A stretch of DNA of 64,000 bases from Methylomonas albis (GCF_014850955.1 NZ_JACXSS010000001.1:930001-994000); one strand, 5' to 3'; numbered from the stretch's first letter, positions 29,775 to 41,254 are shown. Translations and numbers: made by a program. Notes: generated by a model from the letters alone, not told the origin.

Positions 29775-31129
29775 AAGTCGCGATCAAGTTCATTCTCGCC
29801 CATTTGGCCAGCTGCCGCGACCGAACCGGCAGCGTCGAAACCCTGCGGAAAGAACCCGTTACCAGCCAAGGCCGAGACCATCCGACTACCCGCTTGGTCA
29901 ACGGTTTGGCTCTGATGTTGCTTTTTAGCAGCTTAACCATTCAAGCCTCAGGCCGCGCTAATTGGACGGAAAGTGAATTGACGCTATTGCGGTCGCTGGC
30001 TCTGTCCAGTCTGCCGCCGTTGCCGGCAGATCCTTCCAACCGCTTTGCCGATAGCCCGGCTGCGGTGGAATTGGGCCGTCGCTTGTTTTTCGACCGACGC
30101 TTGAGTTCGAACGGCAAAGTCGCTTGCGCCAGTTGCCACGATCCGGAACGAGGCTTTCAGGACGGGCGAGCTTTGGCGAAAGGCGTCGGCCGGGCCAGTC
30201 GTCGAGCCATGCCGTTGACGGGGATGGCCTACAGTCCATGGCTGTTTTGGGACGGTCGCAAGGACAGCCAATGGTCGCAGGCACTCGGTCCACTGGAGAA
30301 TTCCAACGAACACAATCTGAGCCGTGGCCGTTTAGCCAAATTGGTTTTGGCATATTATCGCCCCGAATATCGCGCCGTGTTCGGCGCACCGGCCGATCTG
30401 ACGGCCGTGCCGGAAAACGCCGGACCGCTGGGTAACAAGTCGGCGCGACGCGCTTGGTCGCGGCTCCAAGACACGGAACGTGACGGCGTCAATCGCGTCT
30501 TTGCCAATGTCGGCAAAGCCATCGCGGCCTACGAGCGTGGAATTACGTGGGGCGAAAGCCGTTTCGATGCCTATGTGCGCGCCTTGTGGGACGATGCTCC
30601 GGTCAGGCAGGAAAATTCACTAAGTGCGACAGAAGTTGCGGGACTTAAACTATTCATCGGCAAGGCGCATTGCGTCGAATGCCATCGCGGGCCGTTGTTC
30701 AGCGATCTGGATTTTCACAATACCGGGGTCCCGATTCGCCCTGGCTTGCCCAGGGATTTAGGCCGTCTGGCCGGCGCGGAACAAGTCGTCGCCGACGAAT
30801 TCAACTGCTTGGGACCTTACAGCGATGCCAATCCGGAGCAATGTCGGGAGTTGAACTTCATCAACAAGAGCGATCCTCGCTTGTTGCGAGCCTATAAGCC
30901 GCCCAGTTTGCGTAATGTCGCCGAACGCCCGCCCTACATGCACGCCGGCCAATTCCCCAGCCTGCAAGCCGTCATCGGTCATTACAGCCGGGCACCCGCC
31001 GCTCCGGAGGGACGTAGCGAAATCAAACCCTTGCATCTAAATGGAGCCGAAATTCGTCAATTGATCGCATTTCTGAAAACACTCAGCGGCGCCATCCTCA
31101 GTCCCGGCTCGGTACCTGTTTTTAGGTGA
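29771..31129 (+). CDS. Di-heme cytochrome c peroxidase / MauG-family protein
   Basis: About 452 residues with two c-heme sites: CASCH near residue 119 and CVECH near residue 300. Family signatures are LGRRLFFDRRLSSNGKVACASCHDPERGFQDGR-like sequence, LEN..EHNLSR and PPSLRNVAERPPYMHAGQF near the second heme ligand. The ATG at 29771 is coupled to the YtkA-like gene but leaves about 40 polar residues before the hydrophobic signal segment (VNGLALMLLFSSLTIQ). A TTG at 29894 would put the signal right at the N-terminus. It probably acts in the periplasm, reducing peroxide or modifying a protein; the partner is not visible. Confidence 0.85.
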   Translation: MKVAIKFILAHLASCRDRTGSVETLRKEPVTSQGRDHPTTRLVNGLALMLLFSSLTIQASGRANWTESELTLLRSLALSSLPPLPADPSNRFADSPAAVELGRRLFFDRRLSSNGKVACASCHDPERGFQDGRALAKGVGRASRRAMPLTGMAYSPWLFWDGRKDSQWSQALGPLENSNEHNLSRGRLAKLVLAYYRPEYRAVFGAPADLTAVPENAGPLGNKSARRAWSRLQDTERDGVNRVFANVGKAIAAYERGITWGESRFDAYVRALWDDAPVRQENSLSATEVAGLKLFIGKAHCVECHRGPLFSDLDFHNTGVPIRPGLPRDLGRLAGAEQVVADEFNCLGPYSDANPEQCRELNFINKSDPRLLRAYKPPSLRNVAERPPYMHAGQFPSLQAVIGHYSRAPAAPEGRSEIKPLHLNGAEIRQLIAFLKTLSGAILSPGSVPVFR

Positions 31130-31259
31130 GCAGAACTACCTTCTGAGGCTTTACCAACCGAAGCGTCTGACAAGATAGGCTTCGTAACCGTGTTTGGGTT
31201 TCGCCGCACCGTCGATTGCCGGTAAAATCTAGCCAATTTTTGCCAGCCGCTGATTTGCG

Positions 31260-31749
31260 ATGGACAACGACATCTACCTCTACGATACCGAGCGCCTGCA
31301 TGCCATTGCCTCGGAAGACTTGGTCAAGCAAGGCTTGCGCTATTTCAACGACAACAGGGTGATTGGTGTCGCCCGCGATGGGACCCGCTTGGAGGCTCAG
31401 GTCGAGGACGAAAACGGCGAGCAATATTGGCTGGAACTGGTGGCCGATGTCGATGGCAATTTGCTGGTGAGCTGCGATTGCCATCCCGAATCCGGCGATC
31501 CTCGACCAACGTATCGCCCAATTGGTGAAGGGCGAGCGCGATTTGTTCGACAACGTCGTCGAGCCGGATGCGACTGAAGACGTGGTCGGTTTGTCGAAGA
31601 AAATGTTGCAGACCTTGATCGACGACTTGGCGAGCGGCGCTCCGGCCGACGATGCGGCCAAGGTAGAAACGGCCGAAGCGCTGGTCATTCCGAAATGGAA
31701 GCGGAACCATCTAGTCGGGCTACCGTCCATGTCCCGCTGGAATACCTAG
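31260..31749 (+). pseudogene. Decayed SWIM zinc-finger / SNF2-type gene, first part
   Basis: Bases 31260-31490 encode a segment resembling the start of SWIM-domain proteins (GLRYFNDNRVIGVARDG, LVSCDCHPE), with the expected second zinc half (CxH) missing. From about 31486 the coding sense moves to another frame (ILDQRIAQLVKGERDLFDNVVEPD, ending 31749), whose sequence looks like the C-terminal helicase edge of a bacterial SNF2 protein. The simplest reading is an internal deletion that removed the helicase core and shifted the frame. The following gene may be a further remnant of the same protein. I base this on sequence style and cannot check homologues. Confidence 0.5.
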
Positions 31750-32447
31750 CAGAAGACGAAGGCAGCGTGCGCCAAGCCGTGATCGGTATTCAAACCGCGT
31801 TCGGGTCGCGCATCGAACGCATACTGGCCAAAGCCGGGGGCTTGCTGGTGGTGGTCGAAAGCTGGCGGGAGGGAGACGAGGAAGCCGCCGAGGATTTATC
31901 GTCCGACGGCCTGAAAGTCGCGGTGATCGACCGCCGCACCTGGCGCAGCTTGCAACGATTGGGAGGCGCCTCACCCTTGGCCGAAGCCCGGCAGATTTTC
32001 GAAAGCGCAGCCGACCCGGCGCCAGTCAACCCGCTGCACGAGACGGCCGCGCAAAAATTGCGCTCGGCGCAAGTGCTGCTGGAACAACAATGTATGGCCG
32101 GGGTGATGGACTTGCTGGCGTCAGCCTTGCTTGATAAGGTGGCGGCGCTGGCCGGCATGGATCGCGCGCCGCCGGCCAACGAAGCCGCGGTCTGGTTGTA
32201 CGGCGACATCGTGCCGCGCGGCTTGTTGGCGGCCGAGCAGATCACGCTGATTTTGCAAGCCGTCTCGCTGAGCCAAAGTCCCGTCCTTCCCGAGCCGCTA
32301 ATGCGGCAGGTGGCCGGTGATGCCGAGCGGTTTGTCAGCATGCCGGCCAACCGCCCTTTCAATGATTACACGATATGTCGTGTAAAAACGAAATTTCGTG
32401 CTCAGAAGGCTGTATCCATGGCAATGTTTGTTGGTCGTGGAGTATGA
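31695..32447 (+). CDS. Hypothetical protein, possible remnant linked to SNF2-like gene
   Basis: A 250-residue open frame overlapping the end of the decayed SWIM/SNF2 gene by 55 bases. It is rich in Ala, Leu and Glu, and soluble. No catalytic motif is recognised. The last 30 residues (after MPANRPFNDYTI) change character, suggesting that the natural end was lost. Codon use before that point looks normal for the neighbourhood. It may be a real downstream partner of a SNF2-type protein or debris. Confidence 0.45.
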   Translation: MEAEPSSRATVHVPLEYLAEDEGSVRQAVIGIQTAFGSRIERILAKAGGLLVVVESWREGDEEAAEDLSSDGLKVAVIDRRTWRSLQRLGGASPLAEARQIFESAADPAPVNPLHETAAQKLRSAQVLLEQQCMAGVMDLLASALLDKVAALAGMDRAPPANEAAVWLYGDIVPRGLLAAEQITLILQAVSLSQSPVLPEPLMRQVAGDAERFVSMPANRPFNDYTICRVKTKFRAQKAVSMAMFVGRGV

Positions 32448-32661
32448 GTAGCGTTTTATATTCAATGGTTTAGCCTGTCATCGCCCCGGTTCGCAAAAAA
32501 TGGCATCCGATTTGCTCATACAAATTGAAGTTCATCGATTTTTACGACAGATTTTTTAAACATCGAGTCGATGGCTTTCAGCCCAACCGAATTATCGAAT
32601 CGTTCGGCCGCCGTCTAGGCTTAGCCGAATAGTTTTTCATTGAACTTTTTGAGGATATGTT

Positions 32662-33159
32662 ATGAAAGCAGCTACCCATTTTATTAGCGTTATATTGGGT
32701 TTCGCCATGGTCTCGTCAGCCAGCGGAGCCGCCACTGAGGATGTCGCGGGTGATTCCGGACTGCCGGTCTACTATGAATTCAACGCCGGCGGTATCTCCA
32801 CCTATTTCACGGATTGCAAAGGCATGGGTTCGCAGAACGAAGTGGAGCAAATGAAGATTGTCACGCGCGACGACATCGCTTTCAGTAAAATACCGGGGCG
32901 CATGTCGGTTAAAAATCTTACCTGTAGTAAAGGCTTGAGTAAGTCGCTGGATTTTTGGAATTGGCGACAACAGGTTGCCAGCGGCAGAGGGGGTAAGGCG
33001 CGTGTCGATGCTACATTGATTGTCTACGATCAAAAAATGAGTCCCATCGCGGAATGGAGCTTTGCTCGCGTGTGGCCGGTATCGATTGATTTCAACGAAA
33101 CAACGCCCGGAAAAGAAACCATGGTCTTCGCCGCCGATCAGATCCAACGGCTGCGTTGA
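32662..33159 (+). CDS. Secreted hypothetical protein
   Basis: A 165-residue precursor with a clear signal peptide (MKAATHFISVILGFAMVSSASG). The mature part has two cysteines (FTDCKG and NLTCSKG) that could form a disulfide. It ends TMVFAADQIQRLR, a beta-rich style typical of small periplasmic proteins. AGGATATG precedes the start. I do not recognise the family and the neighbours give no hint. Confidence 0.6.
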   Translation: MKAATHFISVILGFAMVSSASGAATEDVAGDSGLPVYYEFNAGGISTYFTDCKGMGSQNEVEQMKIVTRDDIAFSKIPGRMSVKNLTCSKGLSKSLDFWNWRQQVASGRGGKARVDATLIVYDQKMSPIAEWSFARVWPVSIDFNETTPGKETMVFAADQIQRLR

Positions 33160-35533
<2,374 letters not shown>

Positions 35534-35538
35534 GCAAA

Positions 35539-35611
35539 TGTGAATTTTATGGAAAATTTATAAAAATTTAGGAAAACATTATAAGATTTTTATAAGAAGC
35601 CTATAAAAAGC
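35539..35611. repeat. Left transposon end with TnsB-site-like repeats
   Basis: Contains TTTATAAAAAT (35557-35567), TTTTTATAAG (35587-35596, inverse orientation) and CCTATAAAAAG (35600-35610), spaced irregularly before tnsA. The motif recurs at 60702-60711, 60729-60736 and 60780-60789. Multiple short transposase-binding repeats at both ends are a Tn7-family trait. Confidence 0.6.
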
Positions 35612-35649
35612 GTATAGTTTGAGCATGGAAGCTCGGAATACGCATAAAA

Positions 35650-36285
35650 ATGACAAATTCTGCCCGCAAGCTTAAAAGATCGGCTGTTAAGAACATCGTC
35701 CGATTTCCCGCCATCAAGGCAAATGGTGGCAAGACAATCCTCGTCGAATCCATTCTCGAATCGAAATACTGTCTGCATTTGGAATTTGACCCCAACGTAG
35801 CAACCTACTTTCCTCAGCCAAAAACATTCAAGATTCCAGGAGAGGATGAAGAAACTGCCTTCAAGCCGAATTTCGAGGTGCACTACGCTTCGGGTGCCCG
35901 TAGTTATGTAGGGGTAAAGTCGCTTGAGCGGGCTTCAACATTTCACCTCCAGCAGCTTTTGGCTCGTTTTGAATCGACGTTCCAATACCAACCTAATGTC
36001 AATTTTTTCGTAGTCGATGAGCTTGAAATTTTTCAGCAGCCACTACTTTCCAATTACGAAAAACTGTACCAATACAGAAAACGCCCTTCATTAGATATAA
36101 GAAACCTTCACCATTGCGCCGCAGGTATAACTGTTTCGATGCCTCTGTCTCGTCTAGTTGCCAAACTCGGCGACAGTGCGTCGTTAAGGGAAATATATTC
36201 GTGGCTCGCGCTGGGATACTTGAGTTTTGACATGAGTTCCGAACAACTAACCATGATGACAGAGGTAAAGTTTCATGTTGGTTGA
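35650..36285 (+). CDS. tnsA: TnsA-like endonuclease, altered active site
   Basis: A 211-residue protein resembling the TnsA nuclease that cuts 5' transposon ends. The alignment to Tn7 TnsA can be followed by eye: catalytic Glu at residue 37 (SILESKYCLHLEF), Lys at residue 90 (VGVKS) and the following helix. The metal-binding Asp of the usual PDF motif is Asn at residue 74 (KPNFEV), and the Gln of QVK is Gly. The protein is therefore probably inactive or weak, which would favour cointegrate (replicative) transposition. Its end overlaps tnsB by 11 bases. It lacks the long C-terminal TnsC-binding domain of Tn7 TnsA. Confidence 0.75.
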   Translation: MTNSARKLKRSAVKNIVRFPAIKANGGKTILVESILESKYCLHLEFDPNVATYFPQPKTFKIPGEDEETAFKPNFEVHYASGARSYVGVKSLERASTFHLQQLLARFESTFQYQPNVNFFVVDELEIFQQPLLSNYEKLYQYRKRPSLDIRNLHHCAAGITVSMPLSRLVAKLGDSASLREIYSWLALGYLSFDMSSEQLTMMTEVKFHVG

Positions 36286-38191
36286 ATTATGTGTCGAAGG
36301 AGCCATTGTTGAATTCATCAATGGTCAACCCTGTGATAGAGCCATTGTTAGGCAAGTCGGAAAAAATGAAATGGTGCTGGCGAATATAGCAAACGGCGCG
36401 ACATCTAAACTGCATAGAGACGGCCTCAACAGCATTTACGAATCTGGGGGCCTGAAGTTTCTTGCAGAGTCTCGTGACCTTGGTGACTTGAAGTTTTTTG
36501 ATCTAACTGAACGGGAGCAACGTGAGACTAATCGGAAATATCAGTATGTCAAATGGTTGCAGGAAAAGGGCGTAAGCAAGATTACTGAAAAAAGCGCTGG
36601 ATCAATAATACGGGAAGTAGCCCAGGAATTAGGTGAGCAGGCTCCTCATTGGCAATCCGTCAGAGGCTGGCATAAAAACTTCATTGATGCTGGCAGAAAA
36701 ATGCGAGGGTTGTATCCAAAGCATCGTAATAAAGGCTCTCGGGAGCCAAAAATTGATGCAAGGGTCTTGGCAATAATTCGAAAAGAAGCAAAGCGTTATT
36801 TTAAGCTTAGTCAGCCTACTATGGCGTCAATTGTGCGGAATGTAGAAGATAAAATTACCGCACATAACATAGATAATCCAGACGATACACTCAAGATACC
36901 AACTTACCTGACAGTGCAAAACCGCGTTATGGAGGGGCTGTATCAGAATAAGCAGAAAGCGAGGCAAGGCACTAGAGCTTTCTTGGCGGAACTTGCAAAC
37001 GCTAAAAGTGGAATAGAGACAATAAGGATTTTGGAAAGAGTTGAAATAGACCATACATTATTGGATATACATGTACTACATGATGATCATAAAACCCTAT
37101 TGGGTAGGCCGAACATCACTGTTTTGATTGATCATTATTCACATATGGTGCTTGGTTTTCAGCTTTCGTTTGAGAAGCCTTCATTTGCGTCAGTATGCAT
37201 GGCCTGTATGAATGCTTTTCTGCCAAAGGAATCCTTTTTAAAAAACCTTGGTTGTGATTCAAGTTGGTCAGCACATGGTATTCCGGTGTTGTTGGTCACA
37301 GACAACGCCAATGAGTTTTGGGGGAATAGTTTTATTGCTGTTGCTGACGAAATCGGTTCAATTTTTCAGTATTGTCCGATTCGAAAGGGGAATTATAAAA
37401 GCCGCATCGAACGATTCTTTGGGATCGTAAATTCTTTGGTACTTGATGATCTGCCCGGCGTCGTCCGAAAACCCGGAAAAAGTGGAGAAGGTTATGATGC
37501 GCGGCAAGAAGCCAAAATGACTTTCTCGGAGTTTAAGTATTATTTTGTTACTTGGCTGACGGAAATCTATAATAATTTGCCAATTGAGGAGTTAGATATG
37601 ACTCCAAATGAGCTTTGGAAAGCGTCAGAGGAAGATTTCCCAGTACCATTAGAAGATGAAATGGAGCTGACCCCAATTCTAATGGCGACAGACACACGAG
37701 AGCTAAGTAAAGGTGGGGTTCGAATTTTTGGGATGGATTACAATTCATCGATTCTCAAAGATTTGTATCGACGAGATGGCCCAGTAACGGTAACTATTAA
37801 ATATAGCCCATTTGATATTGGCTATATTTTGATTTTGGATGTGATAAATAAAGTCTACTTAAAGGTGGATTGCGATGATTATGCCTATGCATCGGGTTTG
37901 TCAGTTTTTGAACATAACAAAATTAAAGAAGAGGCAAGGAGAATAAGAAAGTCGAAATTAGAAAATCTGGACTTGAAAAGAGCTAAAGTAAAATTATCTA
38001 AGGAGCGTGATGAGCTTCATTCAAGAAATTCCAGAAGAAAAACTCAGGTAACAACTTCAAATGCTGCGAGATCAGAAAAAGTAGGTATAAGCGATGTCAA
38101 ACTGATTGTCGATAATTCGAAGCGAGTAATTCAAATGGAGCATGATTCAGAAGAGAAAGAACTGAATTTAGACGGTTGGAGTGTGGACTAG
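36275..38191 (+). CDS. tnsB: TnsB-like DDE transposase
   Basis: A 638-residue Mu/TniA-type transposase with an rve integrase core. The catalytic triad is complete: Asp259 (EIDHTLL), Asp343 (VTDNANEFWG) and Glu379 (KSRIERFFG), with D-35-E spacing. N-terminal helix-turn-helix domains precede it, and a C-terminal Mu-type beta barrel with a charged tail follows. It is expected to bind the end repeats and join 3' ends to target DNA. The stop overlaps the tnsC GTG start. AT-rich codon use sets it apart from parE. Appears intact. Confidence 0.87.
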   Translation: MLVELCVEGAIVEFINGQPCDRAIVRQVGKNEMVLANIANGATSKLHRDGLNSIYESGGLKFLAESRDLGDLKFFDLTEREQRETNRKYQYVKWLQEKGVSKITEKSAGSIIREVAQELGEQAPHWQSVRGWHKNFIDAGRKMRGLYPKHRNKGSREPKIDARVLAIIRKEAKRYFKLSQPTMASIVRNVEDKITAHNIDNPDDTLKIPTYLTVQNRVMEGLYQNKQKARQGTRAFLAELANAKSGIETIRILERVEIDHTLLDIHVLHDDHKTLLGRPNITVLIDHYSHMVLGFQLSFEKPSFASVCMACMNAFLPKESFLKNLGCDSSWSAHGIPVLLVTDNANEFWGNSFIAVADEIGSIFQYCPIRKGNYKSRIERFFGIVNSLVLDDLPGVVRKPGKSGEGYDARQEAKMTFSEFKYYFVTWLTEIYNNLPIEELDMTPNELWKASEEDFPVPLEDEMELTPILMATDTRELSKGGVRIFGMDYNSSILKDLYRRDGPVTVTIKYSPFDIGYILILDVINKVYLKVDCDDYAYASGLSVFEHNKIKEEARRIRKSKLENLDLKRAKVKLSKERDELHSRNSRRKTQVTTSNAARSEKVGISDVKLIVDNSKRVIQMEHDSEEKELNLDGWSVD

Positions 38192-38533
38192 TGGAGTCCT
38201 CCTATATCGATCGACCTTTCATCAAGAGCCCGTTTTTGTCGAACATAATCGAGCTGTTTGATTCGTTGCGATTTAAAAAGATAAATTTCGGCGTGGCTTC
38301 TTGTTTGTTGCTCATAGGGGAGTCTGGGAGCGGTAAGAGTGAGCTTGCTAAGTATTATGTGAAAAACAATCCTGTTTTTGAGCAGGCTGAGCGTACTCAA
38401 ATCCCCGTGCTTCATTTCGAATTTAAATCAATCTCTACGCCAGAAGAGTTTCTAAGGGCTTTGCTTGTTACTGTGGGTGATCCCCAGCAGGGTTTAGGCG
38501 CACGAAATAAAGGCGAGCTTTATGATCGCCTAC
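38191..38533 (+). pseudogene. tnsC: Truncated TnsC-like AAA+ ATPase
   Basis: GTG start shares a base with the tnsB stop. The N-terminal targeting region is followed by Walker A GESGSGKS and the start of the AAA+ core (FEFKSISTPEEFLRALL), then coding similarity stops near 38533. The remaining open frame is out-of-register WGR sequence and the leader of a ribbon-helix-helix gene. Walker B, sensor motifs and everything downstream (including any tniQ) are gone. TnsC links target selector and transposase, so the loss should block normal transposition. Confidence 0.75.
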
Positions 38534-38635
38534 CGTCAGGAAGGAGTGGTTTGACACCCAGGAAGAAGCCATTGTCGCCGGGAAGAAGTTGTGTACAGCC
38601 AAATGTAAAAAAGGCTATCAATCTATTCCGACAAT
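38534..38635 (+). pseudogene. WGR-domain gene fragment
   Basis: In frame from GTC at 38534-38536 this reads VRKEWFDTQEEAIVAGKKL, then CTAKCKKGYQ, nearly the same as the C-terminal half of the intact WGR gene at 42218-42454. It ends SIPTIR-stop. DNA similarity runs from about 38534 to 38617. It sits at the deletion junction that truncated tnsC. Confidence 0.7.
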
Positions 38636-38691
38636 ACGTTAAGTTATGCATTATGATTACAAATGAACCACCATTAACCGGAGCGGCAACC

Positions 38692-38949
38692 ATGGCAACC
38701 GAAGCATTTACCGTTAGGGCTGAATCAGACATCGTGCATCAACTCGATTTTATTGCCGGGGCATTAGATCGATCACGCAATTACCTAGTGAATCAAGCTT
38801 TACGGGAATACTTGAAAACCCATGCCTGGCAGGTCGAGAAAATCACCCAAGGTATAGCGGCCGCCGACCGTGGTGAACTGATCGATCATGACGATGTTAT
38901 GCGTGAAATGGAAGAACAGATCGAACAAAAGGCCAAGGGTAGGGCGTGA
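38692..38949 (+). CDS. ParD-like ribbon-helix-helix antitoxin
   Basis: An 85-residue protein: an N-terminal RHH DNA-binding region (AFTVRAESDIVHQLDFIAGALDRSRNYLVNQAL), then an acidic tail (DHDDVMREMEEQIEQKAK) that would wrap the toxin. The ATG at 38692 follows GGAG at 38679-38682. It overlaps the ParE-like toxin start by 4 bases (GTGA). RHH antitoxins repress their own operon. Confidence 0.85.
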   Translation: MATEAFTVRAESDIVHQLDFIAGALDRSRNYLVNQALREYLKTHAWQVEKITQGIAAADRGELIDHDDVMREMEEQIEQKAKGRA

Positions 38950-39230
38950 AACTCGTTTGGACCGAACCCGCCCGACAGGACTTACGCGAGATGTTGACAT
39001 TCATCGCCGAAGAAAATCCCAATGCAGCCCGCAGACTATTAGCTGAAATCAAAGAACGCGCCGTCTTGCTGCAAGACAACCCGCAACTAGGCCGCGCTGG
39101 CCGCGTCGATTGAACAAGGGAGTTAGTGGTTGTCGGTACACAATACATATTGCCTTATCGATTAAAAGAACAACAAATTCAAATATTGGCTGTATTTCAC
39201 GGCGCAAGATTGTGGCCGGATAACTTTTAG
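38946..39230 (+). pseudogene. ParE/RelE-type toxin with in-frame stop
   Basis: GTG start overlapping the antitoxin. It reads VKLVWTEPARQDLREMLTFI, typical of ParE/RelE toxins, through NPQLGRAGRVD to TGA at 39111-39113. The same frame then continues TRELVVVGTQYILPYRL and ends AVFHGARLWPDNF-stop at 39230. The stop sits where relatives have Gly (GR..GTREL), so a GGA to TGA change would explain it. The truncated product lacks the last two core beta strands and is probably inactive. A sequencing error is possible. Confidence 0.8.
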
Positions 39231-39890
39231 CTTATTGGGCCTAGAATCCCTTTTTACTGCTGCCTATAAAGGATGCAGATTCCATAACAAACCAGCCAAC
39301 GATTCCGATACAATTGCGCCAGTATTGAATGACAGCTTTTTGACGTGTTGAATTGTCACAATCGACCCATTCGTGACGGTCGCGTTTATCTGAACCGGCC
39401 AGTCAGTCTATCCGGATTCTGCAAACTGTGGAGCTACAAAGCAGACGTTGGGGACCCCGCCCAATTGGCCAGACTGCATTTCGACCAACAATGACAGTAG
39501 TTGAATGCTTATCTGCCTGTCAATTATCTTTTGATGCTTGATTACAAGACCTGACCCTGCCTTTTAGTACTTCACGCGGTTGCTCGGCTTAGGTCTGGTA
39601 GGGTGTAATACGACTATTGTGCCACACGCGGGTGAAATCTATTACCTCAATAAGGTGGGCAGAAATACCTTGCGCACCATAGTTAGTGGTAGCGTTCTAA
39701 AAATTTGACCCAGTTCAAATATGGGTGGACAATTTGGCTCCAGATATTTGTAACTTCAATATTCATTTGGCAATGGCAAGATACTTAGGCTGTTTAATTG
39801 GATAATTCTATAGACGGTTTAGTTTGATATCAGTGCTAGGTAATATGCGTTCTACCTTTATTTAGGCACCAGATTGGGAGAAGCCTTTCT
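39231..39890. other. Intergenic repeat-bearing region
   Basis: About 660 bases without a gene. It holds one copy of a dispersed repeat (about 39291-39375) also found at 56090-56210 and, inverted, at 58925-59010. The rest looks like unrecognised debris. Confidence 0.5.
39291..39375 (+). repeat. Dispersed repeat family A, copy 1
   Basis: The stretch from GATTCCGATACAATTGCGCC through TTGAATTGTCACAATCGACC is nearly identical, in reverse complement, to 58928-59002, and related to 56150-56210. About 75 bases. Confidence 0.75.
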
Positions 39891-40847
39891 ATGCAATTTA
39901 GCAAATTACAAAAACCGCAAAAGCAATCCATTTTAGATCAACATTCTAGTAGATTTAACAAATTCATACCCTTAGCTGCGATTTCTTTGTTGGCATTTGC
40001 TAGCCAAGCATCGGCGAGCGTTGTTTATAGTGCAAATAGCAACACCCAAGTTCGCAAAGTACAAAACGGTATTTTTGTCATAGCCGAACAATATGAAGAC
40101 CCTAAATCCACTAACGATGGTTCCGCCGTCACTACGTCATCGTCTAGTTCACAAGGACGTTCGAGTGCTAACATTACGAACGGGACACTCAAAGTCTTCG
40201 CTCAAGCTGCTAACGCTGGCCCGCAAAATCAACCCGCTTCTGCCAATGGCAATGCGAGCATCAAAGACAACGTAACAATTCATTCGCTGCAAATTATCGA
40301 TGGTAGCCAAGGCTTAGCTAGAGGGCATATCTACATTGATCTTCCACTAAGTGGTAATACCGCTGCTGCTACCAGTCATTTAGGAAATGCCGATGCATCA
40401 GCGATCGCGGCGTTGAATTTACTGGGGCCAAACGGATCAGTAACTTTGTTTAATTACACTGAGCAAAGCTCCCTTTTTGCCAACTTTACAGATGTCTACA
40501 CCAATACGAGTCTTGCGGGCGCCAAAGGACATTACACCGTGGACATCCCTATAACCTTAGGCCAAGCCTTCACCCTTGAGATGAGAGCGGTTGCTAGTGT
40601 GATTAGTCGTGACATTAACAGCAACGGTGTAGCTGATCTGGCAAACTCATTTTACTGGGGCGGCATTGAGTCCATCAAAGTTGGAAGCCAAAACATCACC
40701 GATTTCAATGCGCTCGGTAGTAGCGGAGTAGACTGGAAAGCGAGTTACGCTCCAGTCCCATTACCAACCAGCGCCTTGTTTTTATTAACTGGATTAGTTG
40801 GGTTGACCCGAATGGTGATCAGGAAAAACCCTAGTAGGTCCAATTAG
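39891..40847 (+). CDS. Secreted protein with PEP-CTERM-type (VPLPTS) sorting signal
   Basis: A 318-residue exported protein. The signal peptide has an unusually long polar N-region and ends ASQASA-SV. The mature domain is Ser/Asn/Ala-rich and beta-type. The C-terminus has the tripartite exosortase signal: PVPLPTSALFLLTGLVG helix followed by the basic RKNPSR. Such proteins are cut and attached or released by exosortase during exopolysaccharide production; no exosortase is in this window. The start ATG gives a good signal peptide. A hairpin (40883-40906) lies just downstream. Confidence 0.8.
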   Translation: MQFSKLQKPQKQSILDQHSSRFNKFIPLAAISLLAFASQASASVVYSANSNTQVRKVQNGIFVIAEQYEDPKSTNDGSAVTTSSSSSQGRSSANITNGTLKVFAQAANAGPQNQPASANGNASIKDNVTIHSLQIIDGSQGLARGHIYIDLPLSGNTAAATSHLGNADASAIAALNLLGPNGSVTLFNYTEQSSLFANFTDVYTNTSLAGAKGHYTVDIPITLGQAFTLEMRAVASVISRDINSNGVADLANSFYWGGIESIKVGSQNITDFNALGSSGVDWKASYAPVPLPTSALFLLTGLVGLTRMVIRKNPSRSN

Positions 40848-40882
40848 CGATAACTCAATCGGAGGCACGTTGGCGTCGAAAA

Positions 40883-40906
40883 GTGCGATTGCGTAAGCTA
40901 TCGCAC
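40883..40906 (+). terminator. Hairpin after PEP-CTERM gene
   Basis: GTGCGAT (40883-40889) pairs with ATCGCAC (40900-40906), followed by CTAATATTTG. It lies 36 bases past the stop; the T-tract is weak. The same GTGCGATT/ATCGCAC stem core recurs at 45121-45145. Confidence 0.4.
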
Positions 40907-41254
40907 CTAATATTTGAATGACACGACAAGCAGATGCTTCAAACGACTGCAAACTGTATATTCCAGCTTGCAGTCGCAATCCACTGAATTTTTTTTAACG
41001 TCGCAAAATTGCCGCAGGGACTCAGTGATATCAAATTGCTCGCCAAATATCGGACAGTCAAGCGGGTTACAGGATAAGTTAACTATTGAAATTGGAATGT
41101 TACCCCGATAGTCGGCTTTTGGCCGAAACTGTGAGTACGAAAATTTCTACAAACCAATAAATTTCTGCCAATCTTAATCTCAGATCCATCGCAATCCTTT
41201 ACTATGAAACAAGGACGAACTGATTGGCCATCACTCGTCCTATTACAAGCAAAG
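40907..41254. other. Intergenic region, nothing identified
   Basis: About 350 bases between the PEP-CTERM gene and the convergent wHTH protein gene. No gene, clear repeat or promoter seen. Confidence 0.35.

Noticed and set aside
35650..36285. Stand-alone restriction nuclease instead of TnsA
   Set aside because: The alignment of LESKYCLHLEF and VKS with TnsA, plus the overlap with a TnsB-type transposase, makes TnsA the better reading.
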